This document shows positions 51,942 to 60,551 of a stretch of 64,000 nucleotides of DNA, piece after piece. The position numbers and the translations under genes are program-made. The notes under the pieces were generated by a model. The model saw only the letters and a program-made list of their open reading frames with translations. It had not been told where the DNA came from and did no database searches. How positions within the stretch are numbered: position 1 is the first letter of the stretch; the number at the start of each line of letters is the position of its first letter. The stretch covers positions 339,232 to 403,231 of the forward strand of contig NZ_JSEF01000006.1 in the NCBI RefSeq assembly GCF_000805675.1, given 5' to 3'. The stretch comes from Corynebacterium minutissimum (GTDB lineage: Bacteria; Actinomycetota; Actinomycetes; Mycobacteriales; Mycobacteriaceae).

Positions 51942-52448
51942 ATGGCGAAGAAGGCAAAGAAGAAAAAAGGGGCAGTGGCCGATAACAATTCGACACTGGC
52001 CACCAACCGACGTGCCCGCCACGACTACACCATCCTTGACACCCTGGAATGCGGCATGGTGCTCGTGGGCACCGAAATCAAGTCGATGCGCGAAGGTAAG
52101 ATTTCCCTGGCGGATGCCTTCGCCACTATCGACGACGGCGAGGTCTACATCCGCAACCTCCACATCCCGGAGTATTCCCAAGGTTCGTGGACGAATCACT
52201 CGCCCAAGCGCACCCGCAAGCTGCTGCTGCACCGCCGTGAGATTGACAAGCTCATGGGTCAGGTGCGCGATGGCAATAAGACGCTGATCCCGCTCAAGGT
52301 GTATCTGAAGGACGGCCGCGCCAAGTGCGAGCTGGGACTGGCCAAGGGTAAGCAGGATTACGACAAGCGCGAGGCCATCAAGCGCCGCGACCAAGACCGC
52401 GATATCACCCGTGAGCTGGGCCGCCGCGTGAAGGGCATCAACGCCTAA
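51942..52448 (+). CDS. smpB: tmRNA-binding protein SmpB
   Basis: Protein of 168 aa. SmpB motifs: NRRARHDYTILDTLECGMVLVGTE, IKSMREGKISLADAFA, LLLHRREIDKL and the C-terminal DYDKREAIKRRDQDRDI helix that enters the mRNA channel. It binds tmRNA and delivers it to stalled ribosomes. The frame is open upstream, but TATAGT at 51929-51934 and ATG at 51942 with a 7-nt gap indicate a leaderless mRNA. tmRNA itself lies about 2 kb downstream. Confidence 0.94.
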   Translation: MAKKAKKKKGAVADNNSTLATNRRARHDYTILDTLECGMVLVGTEIKSMREGKISLADAFATIDDGEVYIRNLHIPEYSQGSWTNHSPKRTRKLLLHRREIDKLMGQVRDGNKTLIPLKVYLKDGRAKCELGLAKGKQDYDKREAIKRRDQDRDITRELGRRVKGINA

Positions 52449-52473
52449 CCAGTGGACGTCTAGCCTGGGTGCC

Positions 52474-52830
52474 ATGATTTATACGGCCAAGGTTCATGAC
52501 ATTATTCACGGTGACGAGGAGCTGCGTGGGGAAGCGGTGCTCGTCGATAAGCTCTGGCCCCGCGGCGTGGCCAAAGAGCGCCTCGATTACGACCACTGGT
52601 TCAAGCACGTGGCTCCCAGCGTGGAACTACGTAAGTGGTGGGGACACGATGCTGACAGCTTTGAGGAGTTCGCGCAGCGCTACCGTGCGGAGCTCGACGA
52701 CAACGACAGTGAGGAGCTGAAGCAGTTGCGCCAGTTTGCCGCGGCTGGCGACGTCACCCTCCTCTTCGCCGCCAAAGACCGCTAGGTGAACCACGCCGTC
52801 GTGCTCAAGGCGTGGCTCGACGAGCGCTAG
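52474..52830 (+). pseudogene. DUF488 gene interrupted by an in-frame amber codon
   Basis: Open from ATG 52474 to TAG 52783-52785 (103 aa: DKLWPRGVAKERLDYD, WFKHVAPSVELRKWWGHD, VTLLFAAKDR). After the TAG the same frame continues VNHAVVLKAWLDER up to TAG 52828-52830, which is the conserved C terminus of DUF488 (usual ending ...AAKDxxxNHAxVLxxWL). A single sense codon has thus become amber. The truncated protein would lack the last strand and helix. TAGCCT (52461-52466) lies 7 nt before the ATG. Either a recent nonsense mutation or readthrough. Confidence 0.78.
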
Positions 52831-54098
52831 ACGAAAAGCCCCCAGATGGCGGCGCCCACGGCGATGAGGCCCGTAACGACAACGAATACGTTGCTCGGGC
52901 GGCCGCGGAACTGCTTGAGAGCATCAATTCGGTGGATGGCGTACATCGGCAACAGGTACAGGATCGAGGCGATGAAGGGGCCACCGATGGCCTCAATGAG
53001 GCTAAGAATCGATGGATCGATGATGGCAACGACCCACGCTGAGACAAAGATGATGCCATGCATGATGGAGGTCAACTGCTTTTCTGACAGCTTCTTCGTA
53101 GCTCGAGGAGCTGCGGTGCGCAGGAGGTAGTTACCGCCCTCGGTCGCGCCCAGTACGTGGCCGAAGTAGGAAGAAATGATGGCCACCATCGCGACGATGG
53201 GGGAGATGAAAGCCAAGACCGGCACACCGGTGACGTTGGCCAGGTAAGACAGCACCGGCAGGTTCTGCTCGCGGGCCTCAGCCAGACCATCCGCGCCGAG
53301 GGTGAGCGTGCAGGACCATACGAAGAACATGGTGAACACGGTGAGCAGAATCGCGGTGAGCGCCAGTGCGCGCGAGGCATTCTCGGAGCTCTTCTCTCGG
53401 CCGTGTGCAGCGACCATAGCGAGGGAGAACTGCGAAATCGCCGGCGAATGGTTAAAGGAAAACACCAGCACCGGAATGATGAGCGCCACCGCGCCGACGA
53501 CGCGCCAATCATTGTTGCCCACCTCCATGAAGGAGGCAATATCCCAGCGCGGGATGAGATAAATAGACAGCGCGCCGAGGCAGAAAATCAGCGGGTAGAC
53601 CAAGAACTGCGTGACGGTGAGCACGATGCGCTGGCCAAAGGCGAAGACGATGGTCATCACGCCCACCAACAGGAAGGACAGCAGAGGGCGGGAAATGGTG
53701 GGACCATCCAGCTGGTTAACGATGAAACTGTTGACCGTATTTGTAATGGACACGCCATAAATCAGCACGATGGGGAAGATCGCGCAGAAATATACCACCG
53801 AAATGATACGACCTGCGGTCTTGCCGAAGTAGTCGGTCACCACGGCAGTGATGTCCTCACCCTGGCGCGGTGACACACAAATCATGCGTGCCAGTCCGCG
53901 GTGGGAGAAGTACGTCATCGGACCGATAAGAAGGGTGGCTACCAGCAGTGGCCAAAATCCGAAACTGCCGGCGTTGATGGGGAGGAACAGAATGCCGGCG
54001 CCCACGGCGGTTCCGAAGAGCGAAATCGCCCATTCGGTGTTGCTGGCTTGTTTCTGGTCGGTGTGTACGGAGGCAGAGTTCTCGGTCGTTGAGCTCAC
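52827..54098 (-). CDS. Serine-type amino acid permease (SdaC/HAAAP family)
   Basis: Protein of 423 aa with 11 transmembrane helices. TEWAISLFGTAVGAGILFLPINAG is the family signature with unwound helix 1. It resembles SdaC/TdcC serine and threonine transporters, driven by Na+ or H+. The frame is open to 54137, but GTG at 54098 has GAAGG 9 nt upstream and gives MSSTTENS. Its stop overlaps the second stop of the interrupted DUF488 reading frame. It is convergent with that gene and divergent from ssrA. Confidence 0.87.
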   Translation of the reverse strand: MSSTTENSASVHTDQKQASNTEWAISLFGTAVGAGILFLPINAGSFGFWPLLVATLLIGPMTYFSHRGLARMICVSPRQGEDITAVVTDYFGKTAGRIISVVYFCAIFPIVLIYGVSITNTVNSFIVNQLDGPTISRPLLSFLLVGVMTIVFAFGQRIVLTVTQFLVYPLIFCLGALSIYLIPRWDIASFMEVGNNDWRVVGAVALIIPVLVFSFNHSPAISQFSLAMVAAHGREKSSENASRALALTAILLTVFTMFFVWSCTLTLGADGLAEAREQNLPVLSYLANVTGVPVLAFISPIVAMVAIISSYFGHVLGATEGGNYLLRTAAPRATKKLSEKQLTSIMHGIIFVSAWVVAIIDPSILSLIEAIGGPFIASILYLLPMYAIHRIDALKQFRGRPSNVFVVVTGLIAVGAAIWGLFV

Positions 54099-54310
54099 TT
54101 CGCTACCTTCAACTATTTTGACGGATGTGACTAGCACACCTTAGCAACGATGAATTTATTTCAGATCACAAGGATGGATTTAAAGAGACTGTGGAACGCG
54201 CTTCTTGCGGGAATAAGCCTGAATGCACTAGCGTTATACAAACCGTAGAGGAAGCGCGAGCTTTCTTTACAGCGCTTTTCGCAGCAATGTTTTCGCACAG
54301 TTGCGGACAA

Positions 54311-54689
54311 GGGGTCGACTTGGTTTCGACTTCGTACATTGAGCCAGGGGAAGCGTGCCGGTGCAGGCTAGAGACCACCGTTAAGCGTCGTAGCAACCAA
54401 TAAACGCAGAGAAGAACTCTCAGCGTGACTACGCCCTCGCTGCCTAATTCCAGCGACGCGTGTCTGTCAGCCTAGGTTTGGTTCCTGACCTAGATCCTGG
54501 CATCGACTAGGGAACTTGCCTGACCGGTTTGTTGTTCGGCCGGTTGGGGACTTTTAGAGCAACTGGGCCCATCATCCGGAGCGTGTTTGCCCGAGCCGGA
54601 GGGCCGAGTAGAGATCCTGTGCAGACTGCGCACGGAGAAGCCCTGGCAAGATGACGAAGGACCCGGGTTCAATTCCCGGCGGCTCCACC
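54311..54689 (+). ncRNA. ssrA: Transfer-messenger RNA (tmRNA)
   Basis: The 5' end GGGGTCG pairs with CGGCTCC at the 3' end, and the T arm (GACCCGGGTTCAATTCCCGG region, 54657-54680) closes a tRNA-like domain. The tag reading frame is at 54406-54447: codons GCA GAG AAG AAC TCT CAG CGT GAC TAC GCC CTC GCT GCC TAA, giving the degradation tag AEKNSQRDYALAA. The 3' end is ACC followed by G, so the final A of CCA is not encoded. It frees ribosomes stalled on broken mRNA together with SmpB. Confidence 0.95.
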
Positions 54690-54695
54690 GTGAAG

Positions 54696-54732
54696 CCCCA
54701 GCTAGATAGCGTTCTAGCTGGGGTTTCTTTTC
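54696..54732 (+). terminator. tmRNA terminator
   Basis: CCCCAGCTAGA (54696-54706) pairs with TCTAGCTGGGG (54713-54723), followed by TTTCTTTT. Confidence 0.9.
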
Positions 54733-54762
54733 GTTTATGGGATGTGGTGAGGGGAGGCCGCT

Positions 54763-55296
54763 TTAGTTCAGCTCTTCTCGGCACTGTTCCTTGGTCTTGC
54801 CGGAGTCGAGGCAGTTTGCCCAGTCAATTTGCCCCTGTACCCATGGGCTAGGCTTGCGCGGCTGTTGCTGTTCTGGCGTGGGCGGAACGCCTGCGTTTGC
54901 TTCGTCTTCGAGGTGCTGCTCACCACCCATGGTGTCGAAACACCATTGGGAATAGGAGACGGTGCCGTCAGACCAGCGTGCTGACCCTGGGGTGCCCTCG
55001 AGGCATTCCACAACAACGGGCTCTGCGGGGGCTTGCTCGACCGCGGGAGCCTCAGCTACTGGATTATCAGCTTGTGGGGAAGCCATGGTGGGATCGGGTT
55101 CTTTGGCTTCTGGCTTCGTGGTCTCCGCTTCTGTAATCTCTATCGCGCTAGTGTGCTCCGTGCTCGAGGGCGCATCGGACGTCTCAGGTGAAGATGAAGC
55201 CGCGCTGCTCGGTGGAGCCGGAGCAGGCTCAGTGTTGGAGTTACACCCAGCCACGGCGATGGCAAGTGCGGTAAGCGCGATGGTGAGCTTCTTCAT
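54763..55296 (-). CDS. Putative lipoprotein, disordered N-terminal half
   Basis: Protein of 177 aa. Lipobox VAGC (Cys18). Residues about 20-95 are rich in Pro, Ala, Ser, Glu and Thr. The C-terminal 80 residues include four Cys (VECLEG, QWCFDTMG, ANCLDSG, EQCREEL) suggesting two disulfides. GAAAGGAC precedes ATG 55296. No recognised domain. The gene is convergent with ssrA. Confidence 0.75.
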   Translation of the reverse strand: MKKLTIALTALAIAVAGCNSNTEPAPAPPSSAASSSPETSDAPSSTEHTSAIEITEAETTKPEAKEPDPTMASPQADNPVAEAPAVEQAPAEPVVVECLEGTPGSARWSDGTVSYSQWCFDTMGGEQHLEDEANAGVPPTPEQQQPRKPSPWVQGQIDWANCLDSGKTKEQCREELN

Positions 55297-55452
55297 GCTG
55301 ATGTCCTTTCGGGAGGAAACTGCTAGATCTCGAGGTCTGGCGAGTGTCGTCGGATTTGTGTGCGGCAGTGGTTATGCCAGTCAGGTTAGCCATAACCGCC
55401 ACGGCAACTGTTCCTCACGGGGAATGGTCATCGTCGGACATAGTATTGCTGC

Positions 55453-56094
55453 ATGACTTTTGAGCCACAACGCGTCACTGTTGTCTTGTTCGAGGGCTTT
55501 GAGCTTCTCGACGTCTTCGGGCCCGTCCAACTGCTTCAAGCCGTCCCTGACGTCATCGTGGATTTCGCCGGGCCCACGGGCGAGCCAGTTGCTAGCTCTC
55601 AAGGCGTGGAAGTGGTGCCGACAATTTCTTATGAGCAGATTGAGCAGACTGACATCATTCTTGTCCCAGGCGGCAAAGGAACCCGGCAGCTCGTAACGAA
55701 CAAATCTTTTCTGGCTTGGCTTCGTGGCGTGGGCTCGCAGGCGCCTATGGTTGCCGCCGTGTGCACGGGTTCTGCGGTCCTAGCGGCGGCGGGGCTCTTG
55801 GAGGGCTATGCCGCAACGAGCAACAAACGCGCGTTTGCGTGGGCGAGCTCCTTTGGGGAGGCTGTGGCTTGGCAGCCGGAAGCACGGTGGGTACACGACC
55901 GAAATCGATGGACTTCCTCAGGTGTTGCGGCTGGGATGGATATGACGGTCGCGCTCATTGCTCATCTCAGATCTGAAGAAGTGGCGCTGGCTGCTGCCAA
56001 CCTTGCAGAGTATGAGCCGCACCGCGACAGCGAGTGGGATCCTTACGCGCGGCTTTATGGGCTGGCGTCGTCGAGCGGCGACGATGCTGAGTGA
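55453..56094 (+). CDS. DJ-1/PfpI family protein
   Basis: Protein of 213 aa of the glutamine-amidotransferase-like class. It has VVLFEGFELLDVFGPVQLL near the N terminus, the nucleophile elbow AAVCTGSAVLAAAG with Cys104, and DRNRWTSSGVAAGMDM (about 160). This is the isonitrile-hydratase/ThiJ-like subgroup; activity could be protease, hydratase or glyoxalase-like. TAGTAT lies 6 nt before the ATG. An inverted repeat GGTTATG (55370-55376)/CATAACC (55391-55397) upstream may be an operator. Confidence 0.83.
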   Translation: MTFEPQRVTVVLFEGFELLDVFGPVQLLQAVPDVIVDFAGPTGEPVASSQGVEVVPTISYEQIEQTDIILVPGGKGTRQLVTNKSFLAWLRGVGSQAPMVAAVCTGSAVLAAAGLLEGYAATSNKRAFAWASSFGEAVAWQPEARWVHDRNRWTSSGVAAGMDMTVALIAHLRSEEVALAAANLAEYEPHRDSEWDPYARLYGLASSSGDDAE

Positions 56095-56362
56095 GGGGGG
56101 CGTCGTGGCTCTCGGGCAGATTCTGTGACGCTCACGGTATATAAGGGGCTAAAATGGGCGATTTTTTCGCCGCTATCTGCCGTGAATGTAGCGGGGGCAA
56201 AGCTTGTAATGGGGTAGGGGCCGGAAAAGCGGACTAAGGCAAGTCGGAGAAAAATGTGACGTGGGTCCGAAATATTTGTTACTTGAGTTACATTCCCGTG
56301 GTAGCCTTTCCCCAACAGTGTGACGTGGAGCACTGGGACTGACCCCTACGACAGGAGTACCT

Positions 56363-58033
56363 ATGAACAGCCCGACCAACGCAGCGCCACAAGGCGGCGC
56401 TGGTACCGCGGAGAAGCCCAAGGCGAATTCCGTCAAGGCAGAGCAGAACAAGAGCCCGCAGCCTAGCGGGGGAATGCTGGACAAGTTCCTCAACGGTGTG
56501 GAATACATCGGCAACAAACTGCCGGAGCCCTTCACCATCTTCTTAATCCTCTTCCTGATTACGGGCGTGCTGTCTACCATCATGGCGAAGATGGGCGTGG
56601 AGATTAAGATTCCAGGCTCAGATGAAATCCAGCCGGTCAAAGGCCTGTTTACCGGTGAGGGGCTGACGTGGTTCACCACGACGATGGGTGAGAACTACAT
56701 CAACTTCCCGCCGCTGGTCACGGTGCTGCCCATCATGTTGGCCGTGGGTGTGGCGGAGCGCTCCGGCATGCTCTCAGCCCTTATCCGCAAGCTGTTCGGT
56801 TCGGCGAAGCCGTGGCTGTTGCCGTACGCAGTGGGCGTTATTGGCGTGACGGCGTCCGTGATGGCAGATGCTGCGTTCGTCATCGTCCCGCCGCTGGCTG
56901 CCATGGTATTTAAGGCCGCGGGCCGCCACCCCGTTGCCGGCCTTATCGGTGGTTTCGCCGCCGTCGGCGCAGGTTATTCGACCGCCTTGGTGCCCACCTC
57001 GCTGGATGCCCTGTTTGCAGGAATTACGACCGCAGTCATGGACACCTTGCCGAACACGGAGTTTGCTCCGGTCAACGCGATGTCGAATTACTACTTCAAC
57101 GTGGCCTCTTCCATTGTTTTGGGTGTGCTTGCCGGTTTCATCATCGACAAGGTGATTGAGCCGCGCATGTGGCAGCAGGAGGTTCCTACTGAGGAGGATA
57201 TCGATCCCGAGGACGCCGCTGAGCGTGGTGATCGTGACGAGAACGGTGAAGAGCTGACCGCCGAGCTGCGCCCAGAGGAGAACAAGGGTCTTATCTGGTC
57301 CGGTGTTGCCACGGTTATTCTCACCGCCGTCATCCTCTTCGCGGTCCTTCTACCAGAATCCCCCTGGCGTAACGAGGAGGGCAGCTTCTTGCCCAAATCG
57401 CCGCTGCTGAACTCCATCGTTTTCATTGTCTTTGCCTACTTCTTGGTGCTCGGTGTGGTCTACGGCCGGGTTGTCGGCACAGTCAAGGGGATCAATGACG
57501 TCGTCAATATGATGATCGGCGCACTCAAGGACATGATGAGCTTCCTTATTCTGGCGTTCATCTTGGGCCAGTTTGTGGCGCTGTTTGCTTGGACCGGCAT
57601 CGGTACCTTCACCGCGGTCAAAGGTGCGGCCTTCCTCGAATCCATCGGTCTTACCGGCTTCCCGGCCATCTTCGCCTTCATCGCGCTGGCCTCCTGCCTG
57701 AACCTGCTGATCATTTCCGGTTCCTCCATGTGGACGCTCATGGCGGCGGTCTTCGTGCCTATGTTTGCGCTGCTTGGTTACGAGCCGGCCTTCATCCAGG
57801 GCGCGTTCCGCGTGGGTGACTCGGCAACCCAGATCATTACCCCGCTCAACCCGTACATGATTGTTATGCTGGGCTTCCTCCAGCGCTATGAACGCGAAGC
57901 AGGCCTGGGAACGCTGATGTCGCGCCTCGTGCCGTTCGTTGTTCCATTCTTCACCGCGTGGGCTATCTTGCTGGCTATCTGGTTCTATGCCGATCTTCCA
58001 CTAGGCCCCGGTAATGCGGTCATGATTGGGTAG
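56363..58033 (+). CDS. AbgT family transporter
   Basis: Protein of 556 aa with 12-13 transmembrane helices after a polar N terminus of about 40 residues. Signatures: LPEPFTIFLILFLITGV, LPIMLAVGVAERSGM, GYSTALVPTSLDALFAGIT and RVGDSATQIITPLNPY. In E. coli AbgT imports p-aminobenzoyl-glutamate; other members export sulfonamides. ACAGGAG precedes the ATG. The M20 amidohydrolase gene begins five bases downstream, so transport and hydrolysis are coupled, as in the abg system. Confidence 0.9.
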   Translation: MNSPTNAAPQGGAGTAEKPKANSVKAEQNKSPQPSGGMLDKFLNGVEYIGNKLPEPFTIFLILFLITGVLSTIMAKMGVEIKIPGSDEIQPVKGLFTGEGLTWFTTTMGENYINFPPLVTVLPIMLAVGVAERSGMLSALIRKLFGSAKPWLLPYAVGVIGVTASVMADAAFVIVPPLAAMVFKAAGRHPVAGLIGGFAAVGAGYSTALVPTSLDALFAGITTAVMDTLPNTEFAPVNAMSNYYFNVASSIVLGVLAGFIIDKVIEPRMWQQEVPTEEDIDPEDAAERGDRDENGEELTAELRPEENKGLIWSGVATVILTAVILFAVLLPESPWRNEEGSFLPKSPLLNSIVFIVFAYFLVLGVVYGRVVGTVKGINDVVNMMIGALKDMMSFLILAFILGQFVALFAWTGIGTFTAVKGAAFLESIGLTGFPAIFAFIALASCLNLLIISGSSMWTLMAAVFVPMFALLGYEPAFIQGAFRVGDSATQIITPLNPYMIVMLGFLQRYEREAGLGTLMSRLVPFVVPFFTAWAILLAIWFYADLPLGPGNAVMIG

Positions 58034-58037
58034 AAGT

Positions 58038-59402
58038 ATGACTCAACCCAACACTCCCTCGACGGCATATCTGGAGGCGATGGAGGGGGACGTCGCCAAG
58101 CGCGTGGCGTCTGCCACCCCGCCCGAACATACTGAGGAGGATTACCCCGGCCAGGAGAAGGCGTGGGACGCCTCTGCGGCACTAGCGGAGGGGCTGCGGG
58201 AAACCGCCGCGCACATCGTAGCGGACCTGCATGCCCACCCGGAGACCGCCTTCGAAGAGCATCGTTCCATGGCGGTGCTGGCGGACATCGTCGAAGAACA
58301 TGGTTTCTCTACGCGCCGCGGGGTCTATGGAGTAGATACCGCCTTTGAGGCCACGTGGCGAAGCGAGGACTTCGACCCGAAGCGTCACCCCACCGTGGCC
58401 ATCTTGGCGGAGTATGACGCACTGCCGCAGATTGGTCACGCTTGCGGTCACAACATCATCGCCGCGGCGGGTGTGACGGGATTCCTCGCGGCGACCGCTG
58501 CGCTTGTCGACGTCCCCCTGCCCGGCCGCATCCTCCTGCAGGGAACCCCAGCGGAGGAGGGGCATTCCGGCAAGGAATACATGATTCGCGGCGGCAGCCT
58601 AGACGGCGTGGATGCTGCAGTCATGATTCACGGATTTGGCTATGACATCGGCGCTCATGCCTGGGTAGGTCGGCGTATCTTGCGCGTTCGTTTTCGTGGC
58701 GTGGCCGCCCATGCGAGCTCGCAGCCCTTTATGGGGCGCAATGCCCTCGACGCGGCGAGCTTGGCCTATCAGGGCATCGGGCTAATGCGCCAACAGATGC
58801 CGCCGTCAGACCGCGTTCACGCCACCATGGCGGGTGGTGACAGGCCGTCCATCATTCCGAAGAGCGCGGATATGCACATTTACGTGCGCTCTTTAGGCAC
58901 GCGCACCCTTATGGACCTCTCCGGACGCGTCGAGGACATTGTGCGGGGCGCGGCCCTAATGGCTGGCGTTGAGGTAGACCTCGAGTGGGATGAACACCCG
59001 ATGACACTGCCGGTGCGCAATAATGCTCCGCTCGTTGAGCGGTGGGCGGCCACGCAAGCGCGCCGGGGGCGCACGGCGTTGCCGGCTGGGACGGTGCCGG
59101 ACACCGTGGCGGCGTCGACAGATTTTGGCAATGTATCGAATCTGGTGCCGGGCCTGCACCCTATGGTGAAAGTCTCGCCGTCGGATGTAGCGCTGCATAC
59201 CGAAGACTTCGCGCGGTGGGCCGCCACGCCCCAGGCGGTCGACGCCGCAGTGGATTCTGCGGCTGGCTTGGCGCAGGTCACGCTGGATTTCTTAGCGGAC
59301 CCGGAATTTCGGCGCGCTGCCCGCGAGGACTTCGATAAGCAGGGCCCAGTCGCAGTGGATACCCTTCTGGCGGGAGGAGCAGGTACCCCCGCGAGGAATT
59401 AA
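58038..59402 (+). CDS. M20 family amidohydrolase (AbgB/carboxypeptidase type)
   Basis: Protein of 454 aa. M20 motifs: HAHPETAFEEHRS, AEYDALPQIGHACGHNI (metal Asp/His/Cys), GTPAEEGHSGKEYM and a final His in DVALHTEDFARW. The family removes acyl or aminobenzoyl groups from amino acids. Encoded directly after AbgT (ATG 58038, five bases after its stop), so it probably acts on the substrate imported by that protein. A rho-independent terminator is not obvious after it. Confidence 0.88.
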   Translation: MTQPNTPSTAYLEAMEGDVAKRVASATPPEHTEEDYPGQEKAWDASAALAEGLRETAAHIVADLHAHPETAFEEHRSMAVLADIVEEHGFSTRRGVYGVDTAFEATWRSEDFDPKRHPTVAILAEYDALPQIGHACGHNIIAAAGVTGFLAATAALVDVPLPGRILLQGTPAEEGHSGKEYMIRGGSLDGVDAAVMIHGFGYDIGAHAWVGRRILRVRFRGVAAHASSQPFMGRNALDAASLAYQGIGLMRQQMPPSDRVHATMAGGDRPSIIPKSADMHIYVRSLGTRTLMDLSGRVEDIVRGAALMAGVEVDLEWDEHPMTLPVRNNAPLVERWAATQARRGRTALPAGTVPDTVAASTDFGNVSNLVPGLHPMVKVSPSDVALHTEDFARWAATPQAVDAAVDSAAGLAQVTLDFLADPEFRRAAREDFDKQGPVAVDTLLAGGAGTPARN

Positions 59403-59431
59403 GAAACAATAGTGTGCTTGAAAGGTAACCC

Positions 59432-59489
59432 TTACATAGGTTAGGTTAGGCGGCGACGTTATTTACCGACTGTGGTTAGCCACACCTAA
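59432..59489 (+). promoter_or_regulatory. DtxR-type iron boxes upstream of the siderophore importer
   Basis: TGTGGTTAGCCACACCTAA at 59471-59489 matches 15 of 19 positions of the DtxR consensus TTAGGTTAGCCTAACCTAA. A second, weaker match with ATAGGTTAGGTTAG lies about 59437-59450. The ATG is at 59504, so DtxR bound here would block transcription when iron is plentiful. Confidence 0.7.
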
Positions 59490-59503
59490 TACGCAAGGAC
59501 ACC

Positions 59504-60535
59504 ATGTTCACGATTTCCCGCCGCGCCTTCGGCACGACTACCGCCAAGATTGCTGCGACCGTTTCCGTCGCGGCACTGGCGTTGACCGGCTGCTCCTCCA
59601 ACTCCGCCGAGGAGACCAATGGGGCAGCGGGTTCTGCGGCAGCAGATGCCTCCTCCATCACTCTGGAGGATAACTTCAGTGAAAAGTCCGTTACCACCCC
59701 GGTGGAGAACCCGGCGGTGACGGATAACCGTGCCTTTGCGGTATTGGCTCAGTGGGATATTGACCTGGCAGCGGCACCGCTGCCGCTGGTGCCGAAGTCC
59801 CTGCGTGATACCTACAGCAAGGACACCGTCGAGGTGGATCTCGGCTCGCACAAGGAGCCGGACCTCGAGGGCCTCGTGGCAGCCGAGCCGGACGTGGTGT
59901 GGAACGGACAGCGCTTCGAGCAGCACCAGGAAGACATGGAGAAGCTGCTCGAGGACGTTTCTGTTCTCGACTTCGAGCCGCGCGACGGCGAGGACTTCTT
60001 CGAGGAACTCAAGCGCCACACCGAAGCACTTGGCCAGGTCTTCGGGCATGAAGAGGACGCCGAGAAGCTCATCGCAGACTTCGATGATGCTGCTCAGCGC
60101 GCCAAGGAGGCCTATGACCCGGAGCAGAAAGTCATGGCCGTCAACACCTCAGGTGGCGAGATTGGCTACATCGCGCCGCAGGTTGGCCGCACCTTTGGAC
60201 CGGTTTTCGACCTGCTCGGTCTGACCCCGGCACTGGAGGTGGACAACGCTTCCGACGACCATGAGGGCGACGACATCTCCGTCGAGGCTATTGCACAGTC
60301 GAATCCGGATTGGATACTGGTCATGGACCGCGACTCTGCCATTTCTAAGGAAGGCGAGCAGGTCACCCCGGGCGAGAAGCTGGTCAAGGACAACGCGGCG
60401 CTGAAGAACGTCACCGCGGTCAAGGACGGAAATGTCTACGTCGCGCCGCAGGACACCTACATTGATGAGTCCATCATTACCTACACCGAAATCCTGAACG
60501 CGCTTGCCGACGCCTTCGAAAAGGCCAACGCCTAA
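59504..60535 (+). CDS. Siderophore-binding lipoprotein of ABC importer
   Basis: Protein of 343 aa. Lipobox LTGC (Cys30). A helical-backbone type III binding fold similar to CeuA/YclQ/FatB: RAFAVLAQWDID region, DVVWNGQRFEQHQED and NPDWILVMDRDSA. ATG is 14 nt after the iron box. It gives the specificity for a siderophore or haem; ligand not predictable from sequence. Confidence 0.87.
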   Translation: MFTISRRAFGTTTAKIAATVSVAALALTGCSSNSAEETNGAAGSAAADASSITLEDNFSEKSVTTPVENPAVTDNRAFAVLAQWDIDLAAAPLPLVPKSLRDTYSKDTVEVDLGSHKEPDLEGLVAAEPDVVWNGQRFEQHQEDMEKLLEDVSVLDFEPRDGEDFFEELKRHTEALGQVFGHEEDAEKLIADFDDAAQRAKEAYDPEQKVMAVNTSGGEIGYIAPQVGRTFGPVFDLLGLTPALEVDNASDDHEGDDISVEAIAQSNPDWILVMDRDSAISKEGEQVTPGEKLVKDNAALKNVTAVKDGNVYVAPQDTYIDESIITYTEILNALADAFEKANA

Positions 60536-60551
60536 AACTTAAAGGAGCAGT

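Noticed and set aside
54191..54403. 70-aa frame before and inside ssrA
   Set aside because: It runs into tmRNA sequence and has no family features.
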